A stretch of DNA of 27,161 bases from Candidatus Omnitrophota bacterium (GTDB lineage Bacteria; Omnitrophota; Gorgyraeia; Zapsychrales; Fredricksoniimonadaceae), in assembly GCA_023247575.1 (NCBI GenBank), contig JAHFGE010000008.1:1-27161 (forward strand), written 5' to 3'. The translations under genes were made by a program, and so were the position numbers. How positions within the stretch are numbered: position 1 is the stretch's first letter; the number at the start of each line of letters is the position of its first letter. The notes beneath the pieces are model-generated. The model saw nothing but the letters and a program-made list of their open reading frames with translations, did no database searches and was not told the DNA's origin. Shown here in pieces: positions 5,803 to 13,278 of the stretch.

Positions 5803-7191
5803 TTAATCGATTTTTACTCGACCGCGGCCTTCGCAATAGGGACAGGTCTGGAATTTGAGCGATTCAATGGTTTTGCCGGTACGGGCACGGGTCATTTCCA
5901 CCAAACCCAATTGAGAAATCCGATTGACCTCGGTTTTGGCATGGTCCTTGGCCAATTCTTCCCGCAAGATATAAAGAACTTTGCGCTTATGGTCTTCCCG
6001 ATTCATGTCAATAAAATCGATCACGATAATACCCCCTAAGTCACGCAGGCGAAGCTGACGTGCTATCTCAGGAGCCGCTTCCATATTGACCGCAAATGCG
6101 GCCTCCTCAGGAGTACCCTTAGATTTAAAACGGCCGCTGTTGACATCCACGACCGTCAATCCTTCGGTGGGTTCAATAACAACATAGGCTCCAGACTTGA
6201 GATAGACCCTGGGCTCATAGATTTTTTCCAGCTCATGGGCAATATTCCTGACCGTGAATAAAGGTTGGGGCCCGGCATGATACTGAATTTTTTCCAGTAC
6301 TTCCTTGCCAATCAAGGTCTCGGCAAATTTACGCAATTTGACGTAGTCCTGCTGGGAGTCAATGATCAGACGGTTGACCTCATCTTTCAGTAAGTCCCGC
6401 ACCACTCTCCAAATCAAATCGTACTCTTTATACACCAGGGCGGGGGGTTGTTTTTGCCTGGCCAAATTGCGGATGCGCTCCCACATGGCGGCTAAAAATT
6501 TGGCATCCCGAGTGATTTCACGCTCGCCCTGATCGACGGAAGCCGTACGCACAATAAACCCGCCAGTTTTGACAAAATTAAAAGACTTTAAGATATCCCG
6601 CAAACGCTGGCGCTCCTCTGGTTTTTCAACCTTTTTGGAAATGCCATTGTGCTGGTCCATGGGCATATAAACGACAAAACGGCCAGCCAGACTAATGTGG
6701 GTGGTTAACCGAGGTCCTTTGGTGCCAAAGGGATCTTTAACGACCTGCACCAAAACTTCCTGATCTTTTTTAAGCGGCAATTCATCCTGACTTTTTTTGT
6801 TCTTGCCTGTTGATCCAGACGCTTCGGTCGGGGCCAGCCCCGACCGAAGCGTCGGGGCTGGCTCTTGGGTATTGGCCGCAGGTTTGGGCAAAAACATATG
6901 AATAATCTTCTCAGCCGTCGAGGGTGGATGTTCAGTTTCGATTTTTTCAATATCGTGTAAAAAAGGATGATCGGCATCCGTTAAATACAGAAAGCCATTT
7001 TTTTCCTGGCCAATATCGACAAAAGCCCCATTAATAGAAGGCAGAATCGATCCCACCTTACCCTTATAAATATTGCCCAGCATGGATTGATGACGTTCCA
7101 ATTCAATGTAAAAGTCATCCAGCTTTCCATCCAACAAAATAGCTACCCGACGCTCGTCCTGAGTCACATGAATTAAAATTTCTTTAGACAC
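5803..7191 (-). CDS. rng: Ribonuclease G (Rne/Rng family)
   Basis: RNase E/G-family endonucleases cut single-stranded, 5'-monophosphorylated RNA in rRNA processing and mRNA decay. The 462 residues align from the N-terminus with E. coli RNase G: MLGNIYKGKVGSILPSINGAFVDIG in the S1 domain, VQVVKDPFGTKGPRLTTHI after it, catalytic aspartates at Asp349 (TVVDVNSGRF) and Asp392 (IDFIDM), and the zinc-link CPYC at 450-453. It stops shortly after CEGRGRV, so the C-terminal tail is shorter than usual and there is no RNase E-like scaffold. Start is a GTG (7189-7191) with AAGGAG about 6 nt before it. Residues about 110-125 (PAPTLRSGLAPTEAS) come from a compound palindrome lying in the S1-domain loop. The gene follows pilQ by 63 nt and may share its transcript. 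Confidence 0.93.
   Translation of the reverse strand: MSKEILIHVTQDERRVAILLDGKLDDFYIELERHQSMLGNIYKGKVGSILPSINGAFVDIGQEKNGFLYLTDADHPFLHDIEKIETEHPPSTAEKIIHMFLPKPAANTQEPAPTLRSGLAPTEASGSTGKNKKSQDELPLKKDQEVLVQVVKDPFGTKGPRLTTHISLAGRFVVYMPMDQHNGISKKVEKPEERQRLRDILKSFNFVKTGGFIVRTASVDQGEREITRDAKFLAAMWERIRNLARQKQPPALVYKEYDLIWRVVRDLLKDEVNRLIIDSQQDYVKLRKFAETLIGKEVLEKIQYHAGPQPLFTVRNIAHELEKIYEPRVYLKSGAYVVIEPTEGLTVVDVNSGRFKSKGTPEEAAFAVNMEAAPEIARQLRLRDLGGIIVIDFIDMNREDHKRKVLYILREELAKDHAKTEVNRISQLGLVEMTRARTGKTIESLKFQTCPYCEGRGRVKID
6818..6862. repeat. Compound palindrome inserted in frame in rng
   Basis: Arms of 16 bp, GACGCTTCGGTCGGGG (6818-6833) and its perfect complement (6838-6853), enclose 4 nt. A second overlapping inverted repeat pairs GCCAGCCCC (6833-6841) with GGGGCTGGC (6854-6862). 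It is much richer in GC than the surrounding gene. It encodes a Ser/Ala/Pro/Thr-rich piece in the S1 loop. Confidence 0.9.
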
Positions 7192-7254
7192 AAGTTTCTC
7201 CTTCCTTGCAATTATTTGGGGACTATGGGGCGCTGGTGGGGCTTTACGACGATA

Positions 7255-8658
7255 TTACCGTCCGGATTCGGCTGCTACAGCAGCCACCTCAGATTTAGCA
7301 GTGATGATGTGCGGTGTCAAGAAAATGAGCAATTCCGTCTTGGTCACAGAGTTATTATTCTTCCTAAACACCTGACCAAGCACGGGGATATCTCCTAAAA
7401 ATGGTATCTGGTTCTTGCTCAAAGTTGTCTGGTCCGAAATAAGGCCAGCAATAACCAAAGTTTGTCCATCTTTAATCATCACCTTGGTTTTAGCCTCTTC
7501 GGTGGACAGACGTGGCACCTGCGTGGTCTCTACCGTCACATAATCAAGAATCGCGGTAATCTTTGGGTTTAAATCCAGCGTCACAAGTCCCGCATTATTC
7601 ACATGCGGTGTTACCTCAAAAATAATACCAATATCTAAATAAGACCATCCTGATACCTGCAATTTAGCCTGATCCGTGTTATAGGTATATTGCGGCAAGG
7701 GATACTGACTGCCGACAACAATCTTGGCCGTCTGATTATCCAGTGTCACTATTTTGGGATTGGATATAATATGCGTATTGGAACGTGAACTTAACAATTC
7801 AAGGGTGGCACTCAGTTTAGTAAAATCCAGAAATCCATAGGTAAAATCTGTCGTCGTGGAATCGGCAGGGATAATATCGGGGATATAGGGTTTGGATGCT
7901 CTTGGCGTGAAAGGAAAAATAGTAGGCCTTTTGCTGCCTTTCGCACTCACCTGTGCGACCCAATCTATCCCCAAATTCTCTTTATTATTTAAATCTGTCT
8001 CGATAACCCTGGCTTCAATCACCACCTGGGGAGTCGGCGAATCCAGTGTCTTCATCACCTCCTCCATTAACTCCATATTGCTTTGTACGTCGCGCACAAT
8101 AATGGAATTGGTACGTTGGTCAAAATTAACTTGTCCGCGGCTGGTTTTCAATTTGCTCAGCGAATCAATGAGATCTGAAGCTTTAGCAAAATTAAGCACA
8201 TAAGTTTTAGTTGATAAGGGTTCCTGCTGGGCTATTAATACGGCATCTTCATGCCGTTTCTTTAAATTCTCCATAGTGGTTACTATAACAATATTACCAT
8301 TACGTTCATAGCCATAGCCATACGTCGAAAGGAGAACCTCCAAGGCTTTCTGCCAGGCTACATTATTCAACTGAATGGTCACTGCCCCTGTCACCTCAGG
8401 GCCTGCCACAATATTAACCCCACTTTTATAAGCCAAAATTTTAAGGACATTTTTAATGTCCGCATCCTGAAAATCCAGGCTGACCAGCCCCTCTGCCGTG
8501 CTCACCATACCCACTGCAGAAGGTGCTGCTGGTGCCATGGTACTAGTAACCGTATTAGTCGTAGTATTGGAAGAGATGGTGCTATGAGTTTGTTGAGCCG
8601 AGGAGAGACTAGGGAGAAAACACAAACCTAAAAGGATAAAAGTCCTGATGAGAATCAT
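7255..8658 (-). CDS. pilQ: PilQ-type secretin of type IV pilus
   Basis: Secretins form the gated outer-membrane ring through which type IV pili pass. The 467-residue protein has a signal peptide (cleavage probably after the Ala of SLSSA, near residue 21) and a Thr/Ser-rich linker. A secretin/TonB short N-terminal-like domain follows (SLDFQDADIKNVLKILAYKSG, about residues 59-128), then an N1 domain with NSIIVRD, and the secretin barrel ending VMIKDGQTLVIAGLISD...FLGDIPVLGQVFR...ELLIFLTPHII. It is compact and lacks the AMIN domains found in many longer PilQ proteins. The ATG overlaps the pilP stop as ATGA and GGAGG lies just upstream. It is the last pil gene of pilMNOPQ; a type II secretion origin is less likely given PilM-P next to it. 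Confidence 0.93.
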   Translation of the reverse strand: MILIRTFILLGLCFLPSLSSAQQTHSTISSNTTTNTVTSTMAPAAPSAVGMVSTAEGLVSLDFQDADIKNVLKILAYKSGVNIVAGPEVTGAVTIQLNNVAWQKALEVLLSTYGYGYERNGNIVIVTTMENLKKRHEDAVLIAQQEPLSTKTYVLNFAKASDLIDSLSKLKTSRGQVNFDQRTNSIIVRDVQSNMELMEEVMKTLDSPTPQVVIEARVIETDLNNKENLGIDWVAQVSAKGSKRPTIFPFTPRASKPYIPDIIPADSTTTDFTYGFLDFTKLSATLELLSSRSNTHIISNPKIVTLDNQTAKIVVGSQYPLPQYTYNTDQAKLQVSGWSYLDIGIIFEVTPHVNNAGLVTLDLNPKITAILDYVTVETTQVPRLSTEEAKTKVMIKDGQTLVIAGLISDQTTLSKNQIPFLGDIPVLGQVFRKNNNSVTKTELLIFLTPHIITAKSEVAAVAAESGR

Positions 8659-9002
8659 ACTCCTCCCTTTTTTAATTTAAGCGTCAAATGTTCCTGGCCT
8701 TTCACAACATCCACTTGGTCATTAGTGATCAACTCCACGGTATAAGGGCCTATCCGATCCCCTTTCTTGACAATTTTTCTATTCACTATAGCCAAATTAT
8801 TCCCCTGGACATCGACGACAATACCCTCTAACACCATATCTGTAGCACTAAGATCTGAATCATAAATAATCATTGTGCCATTGGGTGATACCAAAGGCCA
8901 AAAAGGATCATGCTTACCATGATCATTATAGACAAAAGGCTTATCTTGCGCATAAACCACTGCCACACTGCTTGCGACGAGTGTCATGACTAGCTTTTTC
9001 AT
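8655..9002 (-). CDS. pilP: PilP-like pilus assembly protein
   Basis: PilP links the PilN/PilO inner-membrane complex to the secretin in the periplasm. The 115-residue protein has an N-terminal hydrophobic signal (KKLVMTLVASSVAVVYAQ), the family's DPFWPL motif (compare DPFRP in other PilP proteins) and a small beta domain with LEGIVVDVQGNNLAIVNRKIVKKGDRIGPY. No lipobox cysteine is present, so it is predicted to be secreted and not a lipoprotein, unlike proteobacterial PilP. It overlaps pilO and pilQ by 4 nt each. Similarity is mostly by motif and context; the family is poorly conserved. Confidence 0.85.
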   Translation of the reverse strand: MKKLVMTLVASSVAVVYAQDKPFVYNDHGKHDPFWPLVSPNGTMIIYDSDLSATDMVLEGIVVDVQGNNLAIVNRKIVKKGDRIGPYTVELITNDQVDVVKGQEHLTLKLKKGGV

Positions 9003-9613
9003 GTTTTATGGCCATCTGGTCTCTTGTCTGAAAGAATCACGCCCAAAGTCGCATGAATAGAAAGATGGCTGATATCATTGTCCTGGTTTTGTATATCCAA
9101 ACTCTTTAAAATAAAAAGTATCTTATCTAATTCCAGTTGATTAAGGAAATGACCAAACGTATGATAACTTGAATTGGCCTCCACTACAATAGGTAAGGCA
9201 TAATATTTTATGTCTGGAGTGGAAATCAATTCCTGCTGGCCTTGGGGCTGGGGAATTAACCGGTCAATGGTCAGTCCTGTCTCATTCGCTGTCTGTGAAA
9301 TCTCTGCCAGAACGGCAGAAACCTCTTGTGTAGAATGAATTTTCATATTCATCGCTTGCAATTGATTCTGCGAATTTGTAAGTCCCTTATTCATTTGATC
9401 TCTTCTTTGCAAATCAGCTTTAAGCTTGTCTATATCTGCCTTTAATGTCTGGTTGGCATTCTCCATTCTTTGTAAAGAACGCGATTGAAAACCCATGATC
9501 GTTCCATAGTCGAGTAAAAAGATTAATAATAAAATAACGCCAAAAACCGCATAGCGTAATTTAATATCCCACCGGTTAAATTTCTCGATCAATGTGTTAA
9601 AGTTTATTTTCAT
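8999..9613 (-). CDS. pilO: PilO inner-membrane pilus assembly protein
   Basis: PilO forms heterodimers with PilN and positions the pilus machine in the inner membrane. The 204 residues show a short cytoplasmic N-terminus, one transmembrane helix (VFGVILLLIFLLDYGTI, about residues 23-40), a coiled coil (about 45-95, rich in Leu, Gln and Lys) and a C-terminal ferredoxin-like domain with the typical YYALPIVVEANSSYHTFGHFLNQLELDKILFILKSLDI pattern split by its usual turns. It overlaps pilN and pilP by 4 nt on each side, consistent with coupled translation. Confidence 0.9.
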   Translation of the reverse strand: MKINFNTLIEKFNRWDIKLRYAVFGVILLLIFLLDYGTIMGFQSRSLQRMENANQTLKADIDKLKADLQRRDQMNKGLTNSQNQLQAMNMKIHSTQEVSAVLAEISQTANETGLTIDRLIPQPQGQQELISTPDIKYYALPIVVEANSSYHTFGHFLNQLELDKILFILKSLDIQNQDNDISHLSIHATLGVILSDKRPDGHKT

Positions 9614-10197
9614 TTGGCTTTCGCTGTCATCATAAAATCCGCCACTTCGGTTACGCCCTTTTTACTACGGTTGACAGAATTTAACTCCAGCGATGAAAAA
9701 TCTTTGATAAAATCCTGGGTTCGCTGGAGATTGGAAACAAAGTTTCCGACGATAGTGATTTCATCATGAAATCTGGAAACCGCACAACCTTCGATGGTGA
9801 GTATGTTATTATTCCAGTCGATCTTTTTTAACCACATCCCTTTGGGAATGGTGTCGCTTAAAATATTTAACTTCTGGGACCAAAGGATGTTCTTGTGAGA
9901 AGCGATGCCAGTAATGGTAGACGTTCTACTGTTGAGATCCTTAATTTGCCGACTAAGGGAATCGATACTATTCTTATCAGGCAGCATCTTTGTCCATACC
10001 GTCTTATAAAAAGCGTAACGTACACCTTTCACCACCCACAGGCTGACCAGGAGGCCATGAATCAGAATCAAAATGACTACAAAAATACCGCCTACGCCAA
10101 ACAATATTCCTTCGGGAAGAGCTATCGAACCAAAGACCCCTATGCCTCTGCCCTGTTGTTTTCTTAAATTGACCGGGACTAAATTAATTTCAATCAT
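9610..10197 (-). CDS. pilN: PilN inner-membrane pilus assembly protein
   Basis: PilN binds PilM through its cytoplasmic N-terminal peptide and PilO through its periplasmic part. The start at 10195-10197 gives MIEINLVPVNLRKQ, matching the conserved INLLP-type PilM-binding motif. It forms an ATGA overlap with the pilM stop; an upstream in-frame ATG would add 16 residues not found in the family. One transmembrane helix (GILFGVGGIFVVILILIHGLL) is followed by a coiled coil and the fimbrial-assembly domain (LSDTIPKGMWLKKIDWNNNILTIEG). The protein has 195 residues, the normal size. Confidence 0.9.
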   Translation of the reverse strand: MIEINLVPVNLRKQQGRGIGVFGSIALPEGILFGVGGIFVVILILIHGLLVSLWVVKGVRYAFYKTVWTKMLPDKNSIDSLSRQIKDLNSRTSTITGIASHKNILWSQKLNILSDTIPKGMWLKKIDWNNNILTIEGCAVSRFHDEITIVGNFVSNLQRTQDFIKDFSSLELNSVNRSKKGVTEVADFMMTAKAK

Positions 10198-11252
10198 ACT
10201 TTTGTCAGGGCCAGTCCTATGGCCACTCCCAACTGGGATGAACACAAGTGGATATCCGAGGAGGCCGCTTCAGACCCCAGATGTAAACCAGCCAATGGAT
10301 TCCAAATTTTAACGGGAATATTAAGACTCTTTTCAAAAGCACCTTCAATGCCTTTGAGTAAAGCGCCTCCTCCCACTAAAAAAAGCTCTACCACGGGGAT
10401 ATTTTTTTCCGTCGAAAAATAATCGAACGATAACTGGAGTTCCCCAATTAACTTCCCAATAGGGACTTCACACGCTTGCATAACTTCCTCATATTGATCA
10501 GCGGGGGAGCGCTTCAGCTCTTCTGCTTTGGCCATATCAACCCCTAAAATGTTAGCTATCTCTTTAGACAGCTCCTGGGATCCTATAAAAATATCCCTGG
10601 TAAAGGAAGGGAAATGGCCTTTATCAAGGATCATGAGGTTGCTGAAAGAACCCCCTATGTCTAAAATAGCTCTGGCCCCAGCAGCTAACTCAGTGTTGGC
10701 AAGCTGATTGAACGCATTGGCCATAACCACAGAATCAGTGGTCACATGGGTTAACTCCATTCCAGCTTCTTTAAAAAGTTTAATCCGATCATCGACCAAT
10801 TCCTTTTTAGTGGCGGCCACCAGCACGGACATTTTCTTTTCTTTACTTTGAGGGTCTACAATATAGCAATCCGTATAAATCTCTTGGGGATTGAAAGGAA
10901 AGTACTTATCAATTTCATAAACAAAAGATTTACGTAGTTCTTCCAAGCTCATGCGCGGCATATCAATATAGCGAATAAGGGTCCCTTTGCCCGAAACCGA
11001 GGCAACAGGAATTTGATTTTTCATGCTCATACAGGAAGCTGCACGCTTAAGAGCAGACAGGGTATCTGCTCCCTCAGCAGGCTCTAAAGTCCAGCGATGA
11101 ATTTCAAAAGAATTTCCCAGGGGTCCTATTTCAATCGCCTTAATAAAATGAGTGCCTATATCAAAACCAACCACGGGGGCCTGACTAGATTTGGCGGGAA
11201 GAATCCGATTTATAAGCTTAAAAAATGGAGGGAAAGCGGGTCGCCAATTCAT
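10194..11252 (-). CDS. pilM: PilM actin-like ATPase of type IV pilus assembly
   Basis: PilM is a cytoplasmic FtsA/actin-fold protein that recruits PilN. The 352 residues show the phosphate-1 loop VGFDIGTHFIKAIEI (about 28-42), the conserved IDMPRMSLEELRKSFVYEIDKYFPF segment (split by its usual helix), the phosphate-2 motif ILDIGGSFSNLMI and the adenosine motif FLVGGGALLKG. It is the first gene of pilMNOPQ. No Shine-Dalgarno sequence precedes the ATG, and the only good promoter puts the transcription start about 5 nt before it, so the mRNA may be leaderless. Confidence 0.93.
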   Translation of the reverse strand: MNWRPAFPPFFKLINRILPAKSSQAPVVGFDIGTHFIKAIEIGPLGNSFEIHRWTLEPAEGADTLSALKRAASCMSMKNQIPVASVSGKGTLIRYIDMPRMSLEELRKSFVYEIDKYFPFNPQEIYTDCYIVDPQSKEKKMSVLVAATKKELVDDRIKLFKEAGMELTHVTTDSVVMANAFNQLANTELAAGARAILDIGGSFSNLMILDKGHFPSFTRDIFIGSQELSKEIANILGVDMAKAEELKRSPADQYEEVMQACEVPIGKLIGELQLSFDYFSTEKNIPVVELFLVGGGALLKGIEGAFEKSLNIPVKIWNPLAGLHLGSEAASSDIHLCSSQLGVAIGLALTKV

Positions 11253-11263
11253 ATTCGGGAATT

Positions 11264-11292
11264 ATTTTAACAAAGTTTATTGCGGTTGGTAA
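11264..11292 (-). promoter_or_regulatory. Candidate promoter of pilMNOPQ
   Basis: TTACCA (11292-11287), 17 nt, TAAAAT (11269-11264) on the minus strand. Expected start of transcription is near 11257, only about 5 nt before the pilM ATG. Confidence 0.55.
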
Positions 11293-11325
11293 GCAAATAA
11301 AAAGATTTTTTGTCCTGCCCAACAA

Positions 11326-11362
11326 GAAACCCCCGTCTCGCATTTCGCGAGACGGGGGTTTC
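11326..11362. repeat. Strong GC-rich hairpin between porin gene and pilM
   Basis: Arms GAAACCCCCGTCTCG and its complement pair over 15 bp, plus one C-G pair at the loop. On the minus strand TTTCTTGTT follows, a mediocre T tract, so it can act as a terminator for the porin gene upstream. Its sharp GC contrast with its surroundings also fits the palindromic elements seen elsewhere in the window. Confidence 0.8.
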
Positions 11363-11375
11363 GGATTCTGCGAAC

Positions 11376-11403
11376 TTATCCTTCGCCAGTTGGCTCAGGA
11401 TAA
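11376..11403. repeat. Hairpin with symmetric GA/GA internal loop
   Basis: Outer stem TTATCCT/AGGATAA and inner stem GCCA/TGGC are separated on both sides by two bases, TC on the plus strand and GA on the minus strand, with a 2-nt loop. The same architecture recurs at 16266, 22426 and 22456. Confidence 0.8.
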
Positions 11404-11424
11404 AACAAACATTTCGTTTGTTTT
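11402..11424 (-). terminator. AT-rich hairpin at the end of the porin gene
   Basis: AAAACAAAC (11402-11410) pairs with GTTTGTTTT (11416-11424) around a 5-nt loop and covers the first two bases of the porin stop codon on the minus strand. The 3' arm is T-rich. A weak intrinsic terminator is possible, backed up by the hairpins downstream. Confidence 0.5.
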
Positions 11425-12943
11425 AAAAGTTCACGTCCACATGGGCAATCGCCTGGCTCGCTGTATTGCGATTGGCTTTATCAAACAAGCTGCCAGGAAC
11501 AAACCAACCCAAATTAACACCTAATAAAACATCTTCGGTGTAATTGTAATTCACATTCAGGTCGTATTCATTACCCATCATTTTGGCGGTTGTTGTTGCT
11601 GGAGCAACGCTGGTACCGTCCGGTTGAAAGAAGGTCAACGGGTTATTGATACCTAAACCACCAGGACTACCAGTAGCTCCCACCTTTTTATTAGCCCACA
11701 AACCGCTCCATGTGGCAGTGGCAGTGACATCCTGAATCGGAGTAGCTGACACGCCAGCAGAAGCAATGTTCATGTTGGTTAAATTAAACAACGTATTGTA
11801 AATGGTGCCGCCGCCCTGAGATTCAAACATCGGATCCCAAGCCTTGTAGGTTGATCCTGAGCTTGGCCAAGTAGATCCAGTAACACGAGGATCACCGGCA
11901 TTCTTATCACCAGAAACATGGGTGAAAGAAGCGTTGACTGTTGGCTTATACTTTTCAATTTGAGCCAGCGGTATTGCATAGCTGGCCAAAAATTGATAAG
12001 CCATAGCTGAACGATGAATATTGTCGCCATCATCAGTAGTACCACCAGGAACTGTGGCTTTAGTACCGCCCTGCCAAGCAACTTCCACTTGAGTATTTAA
12101 TCCCTTAACAGGATTGGTACTCACACGTAAGCCTGGAACAAAAACCTGATCGTCTTTTGCTCCACTAGCTTGAGTAGATTTTTTACCGTTGACTCTGGCA
12201 AAAAAATAACCCTCTGCCACGGTGTTCATGGCATCACCCAATTGATAATTGGCATTGATACCAAAAACACTGGAGTCATCGGCAGTAGCAGACGAACGTT
12301 GACCAGCTACAGCTGTAAGTAAACCACCACCATTAGTTTCATTGGAGAGGTTCTTAAAATATAAAAAGTCCAATGTTAATGGCTTGTAATCCAAGGTGGC
12401 TTTAATAGCATCGTAGGTCTTTCTCTTGGTCAAGTCAACTGCAACAGCAGCGAGAGGGCCACTGGCCGCATTATTAAGGCCACCGGCACCGATAATCAAG
12501 CCGTTGCCATAATTAAGGTACTGACGACCAACAGTTACAGTCAATGGAGAATACAGGAACTCACGCAATGTGGCATAGGCCAGATACAACTGCACATTAG
12601 TATCTGAGCCTGCCCAGGTATTACCATTACCACCAGCGTTAAGGTTACCTGTACCTACACTATTTTCTGAATCCCAAGCGCGCTCATTAATCAAACCAAC
12701 CGTGGTGGACACATTATCGCTTAAATCAGCATCCACTTTAAGAGTGGTTTGAGTAATGAAGGTACTTTGGTTAATGAGACCAGCCGTTTCCATACCATTA
12801 GTTTTGGTACCCAAACCAAAATCTTGACGATTCAAATACGTGGAGTCAATGTCGCCAGAGATTTTCACGTTTTGTATCGCCGCAAAAGCCGGGGCTCCCA
12901 TAAGGACAACCGCGGCTAAAGCTAATACTAATTTATTTTTCAT
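11423..12943 (-). CDS. Outer-membrane porin, alginate-export (AlgE-like) type
   Basis: The 506-residue protein has a clear signal peptide (MKNKLVLALAAVVLMGAPAFA, cleaved after residue 21 or so) and then alternating, aromatic-bordered beta strands to a C-terminal phenylalanine (IAHVDVNF). These are typical of a barrel inserted by BamA. Segments such as LREFLYSPLTVTVGRQYLNYGNGLIIG resemble alginate-export-family porins, in which the RQ pair precedes a pore-lining strand. It is one of three unrelated porins in the window. It has its own promoter (13142-13114) and a leader of about 165 nt, and GGGAGAG precedes the ATG. The substrate cannot be inferred; alginate is only the family name. Confidence 0.8.
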   Translation of the reverse strand: MKNKLVLALAAVVLMGAPAFAAIQNVKISGDIDSTYLNRQDFGLGTKTNGMETAGLINQSTFITQTTLKVDADLSDNVSTTVGLINERAWDSENSVGTGNLNAGGNGNTWAGSDTNVQLYLAYATLREFLYSPLTVTVGRQYLNYGNGLIIGAGGLNNAASGPLAAVAVDLTKRKTYDAIKATLDYKPLTLDFLYFKNLSNETNGGGLLTAVAGQRSSATADDSSVFGINANYQLGDAMNTVAEGYFFARVNGKKSTQASGAKDDQVFVPGLRVSTNPVKGLNTQVEVAWQGGTKATVPGGTTDDGDNIHRSAMAYQFLASYAIPLAQIEKYKPTVNASFTHVSGDKNAGDPRVTGSTWPSSGSTYKAWDPMFESQGGGTIYNTLFNLTNMNIASAGVSATPIQDVTATATWSGLWANKKVGATGSPGGLGINNPLTFFQPDGTSVAPATTTAKMMGNEYDLNVNYNYTEDVLLGVNLGWFVPGSLFDKANRNTASQAIAHVDVNF

Positions 12944-13113
12944 TGTTCTCTCCCAAGAATATGATTCAGGATTAAACTCTATATATATCTAGGTGTCTAT
13001 CGGCCTAGGAATAAACAATTATAGACCCCTTGTTGATGATCTCGGACCGATTCTAAAATCATCCCTCCTTTCTCGATCGTAAACTGAAATCACCAGGGTG
13101 AAAAAACAGTGTC

Positions 13114-13142
13114 ATTCTGCCATCGGCTTTAGGGCTTGTCAA
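13114..13142 (-). promoter_or_regulatory. Promoter of the AlgE-like porin
   Basis: TTGACA (13142-13137), 17 nt, CAGAAT (13119-13114) on the minus strand: a perfect -35 with a fair -10. Confidence 0.6.
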
Positions 13143-13164
13143 GGATTTTTTAAAAAATTTTTAC

Positions 13165-13210
13165 TAAATAAAAAGGGCTCTCTGAGATTGAAATTAATCT
13201 CAGGAGCCCC
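13165..13210 (-). terminator. Intrinsic terminator of the Bbp2-like porin gene
   Basis: On the minus strand GGGCTCCTGAGATT pairs with AATCTCAGAGAGCCC (one bulged base) around a 6-nt loop and is followed at once by TTTTTATTT. A classical Rho-independent terminator about 70 nt after the stop codon. Confidence 0.9.
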
Positions 13211-13278
13211 TCTAAACATTTTGAAAACTTCTATAACTACCTTAAAAAACGTAAGTTATGTTAAATCAGCTAGTCCTC

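Larger units (their letters stand above)
12944..13278. other. Intergenic region: terminator, promoter and long leader
   Basis: Reading on the minus strand, it holds the terminator of the Bbp2-like porin (13210-13165), the promoter of the AlgE-like porin (13142-13114) and an untranslated leader of about 165 nt. The leader has a short CTAGG/CCTAG hairpin at about 12991-13010. I see no supported gene here. Confidence 0.6.

Noticed and set aside
12944..13064. A 21-codon reading frame after GGAGG in the AlgE-like porin leader
   Set aside because: The ATG is only one base from the Shine-Dalgarno sequence, too close for efficient initiation, and the peptide is not recognisable.
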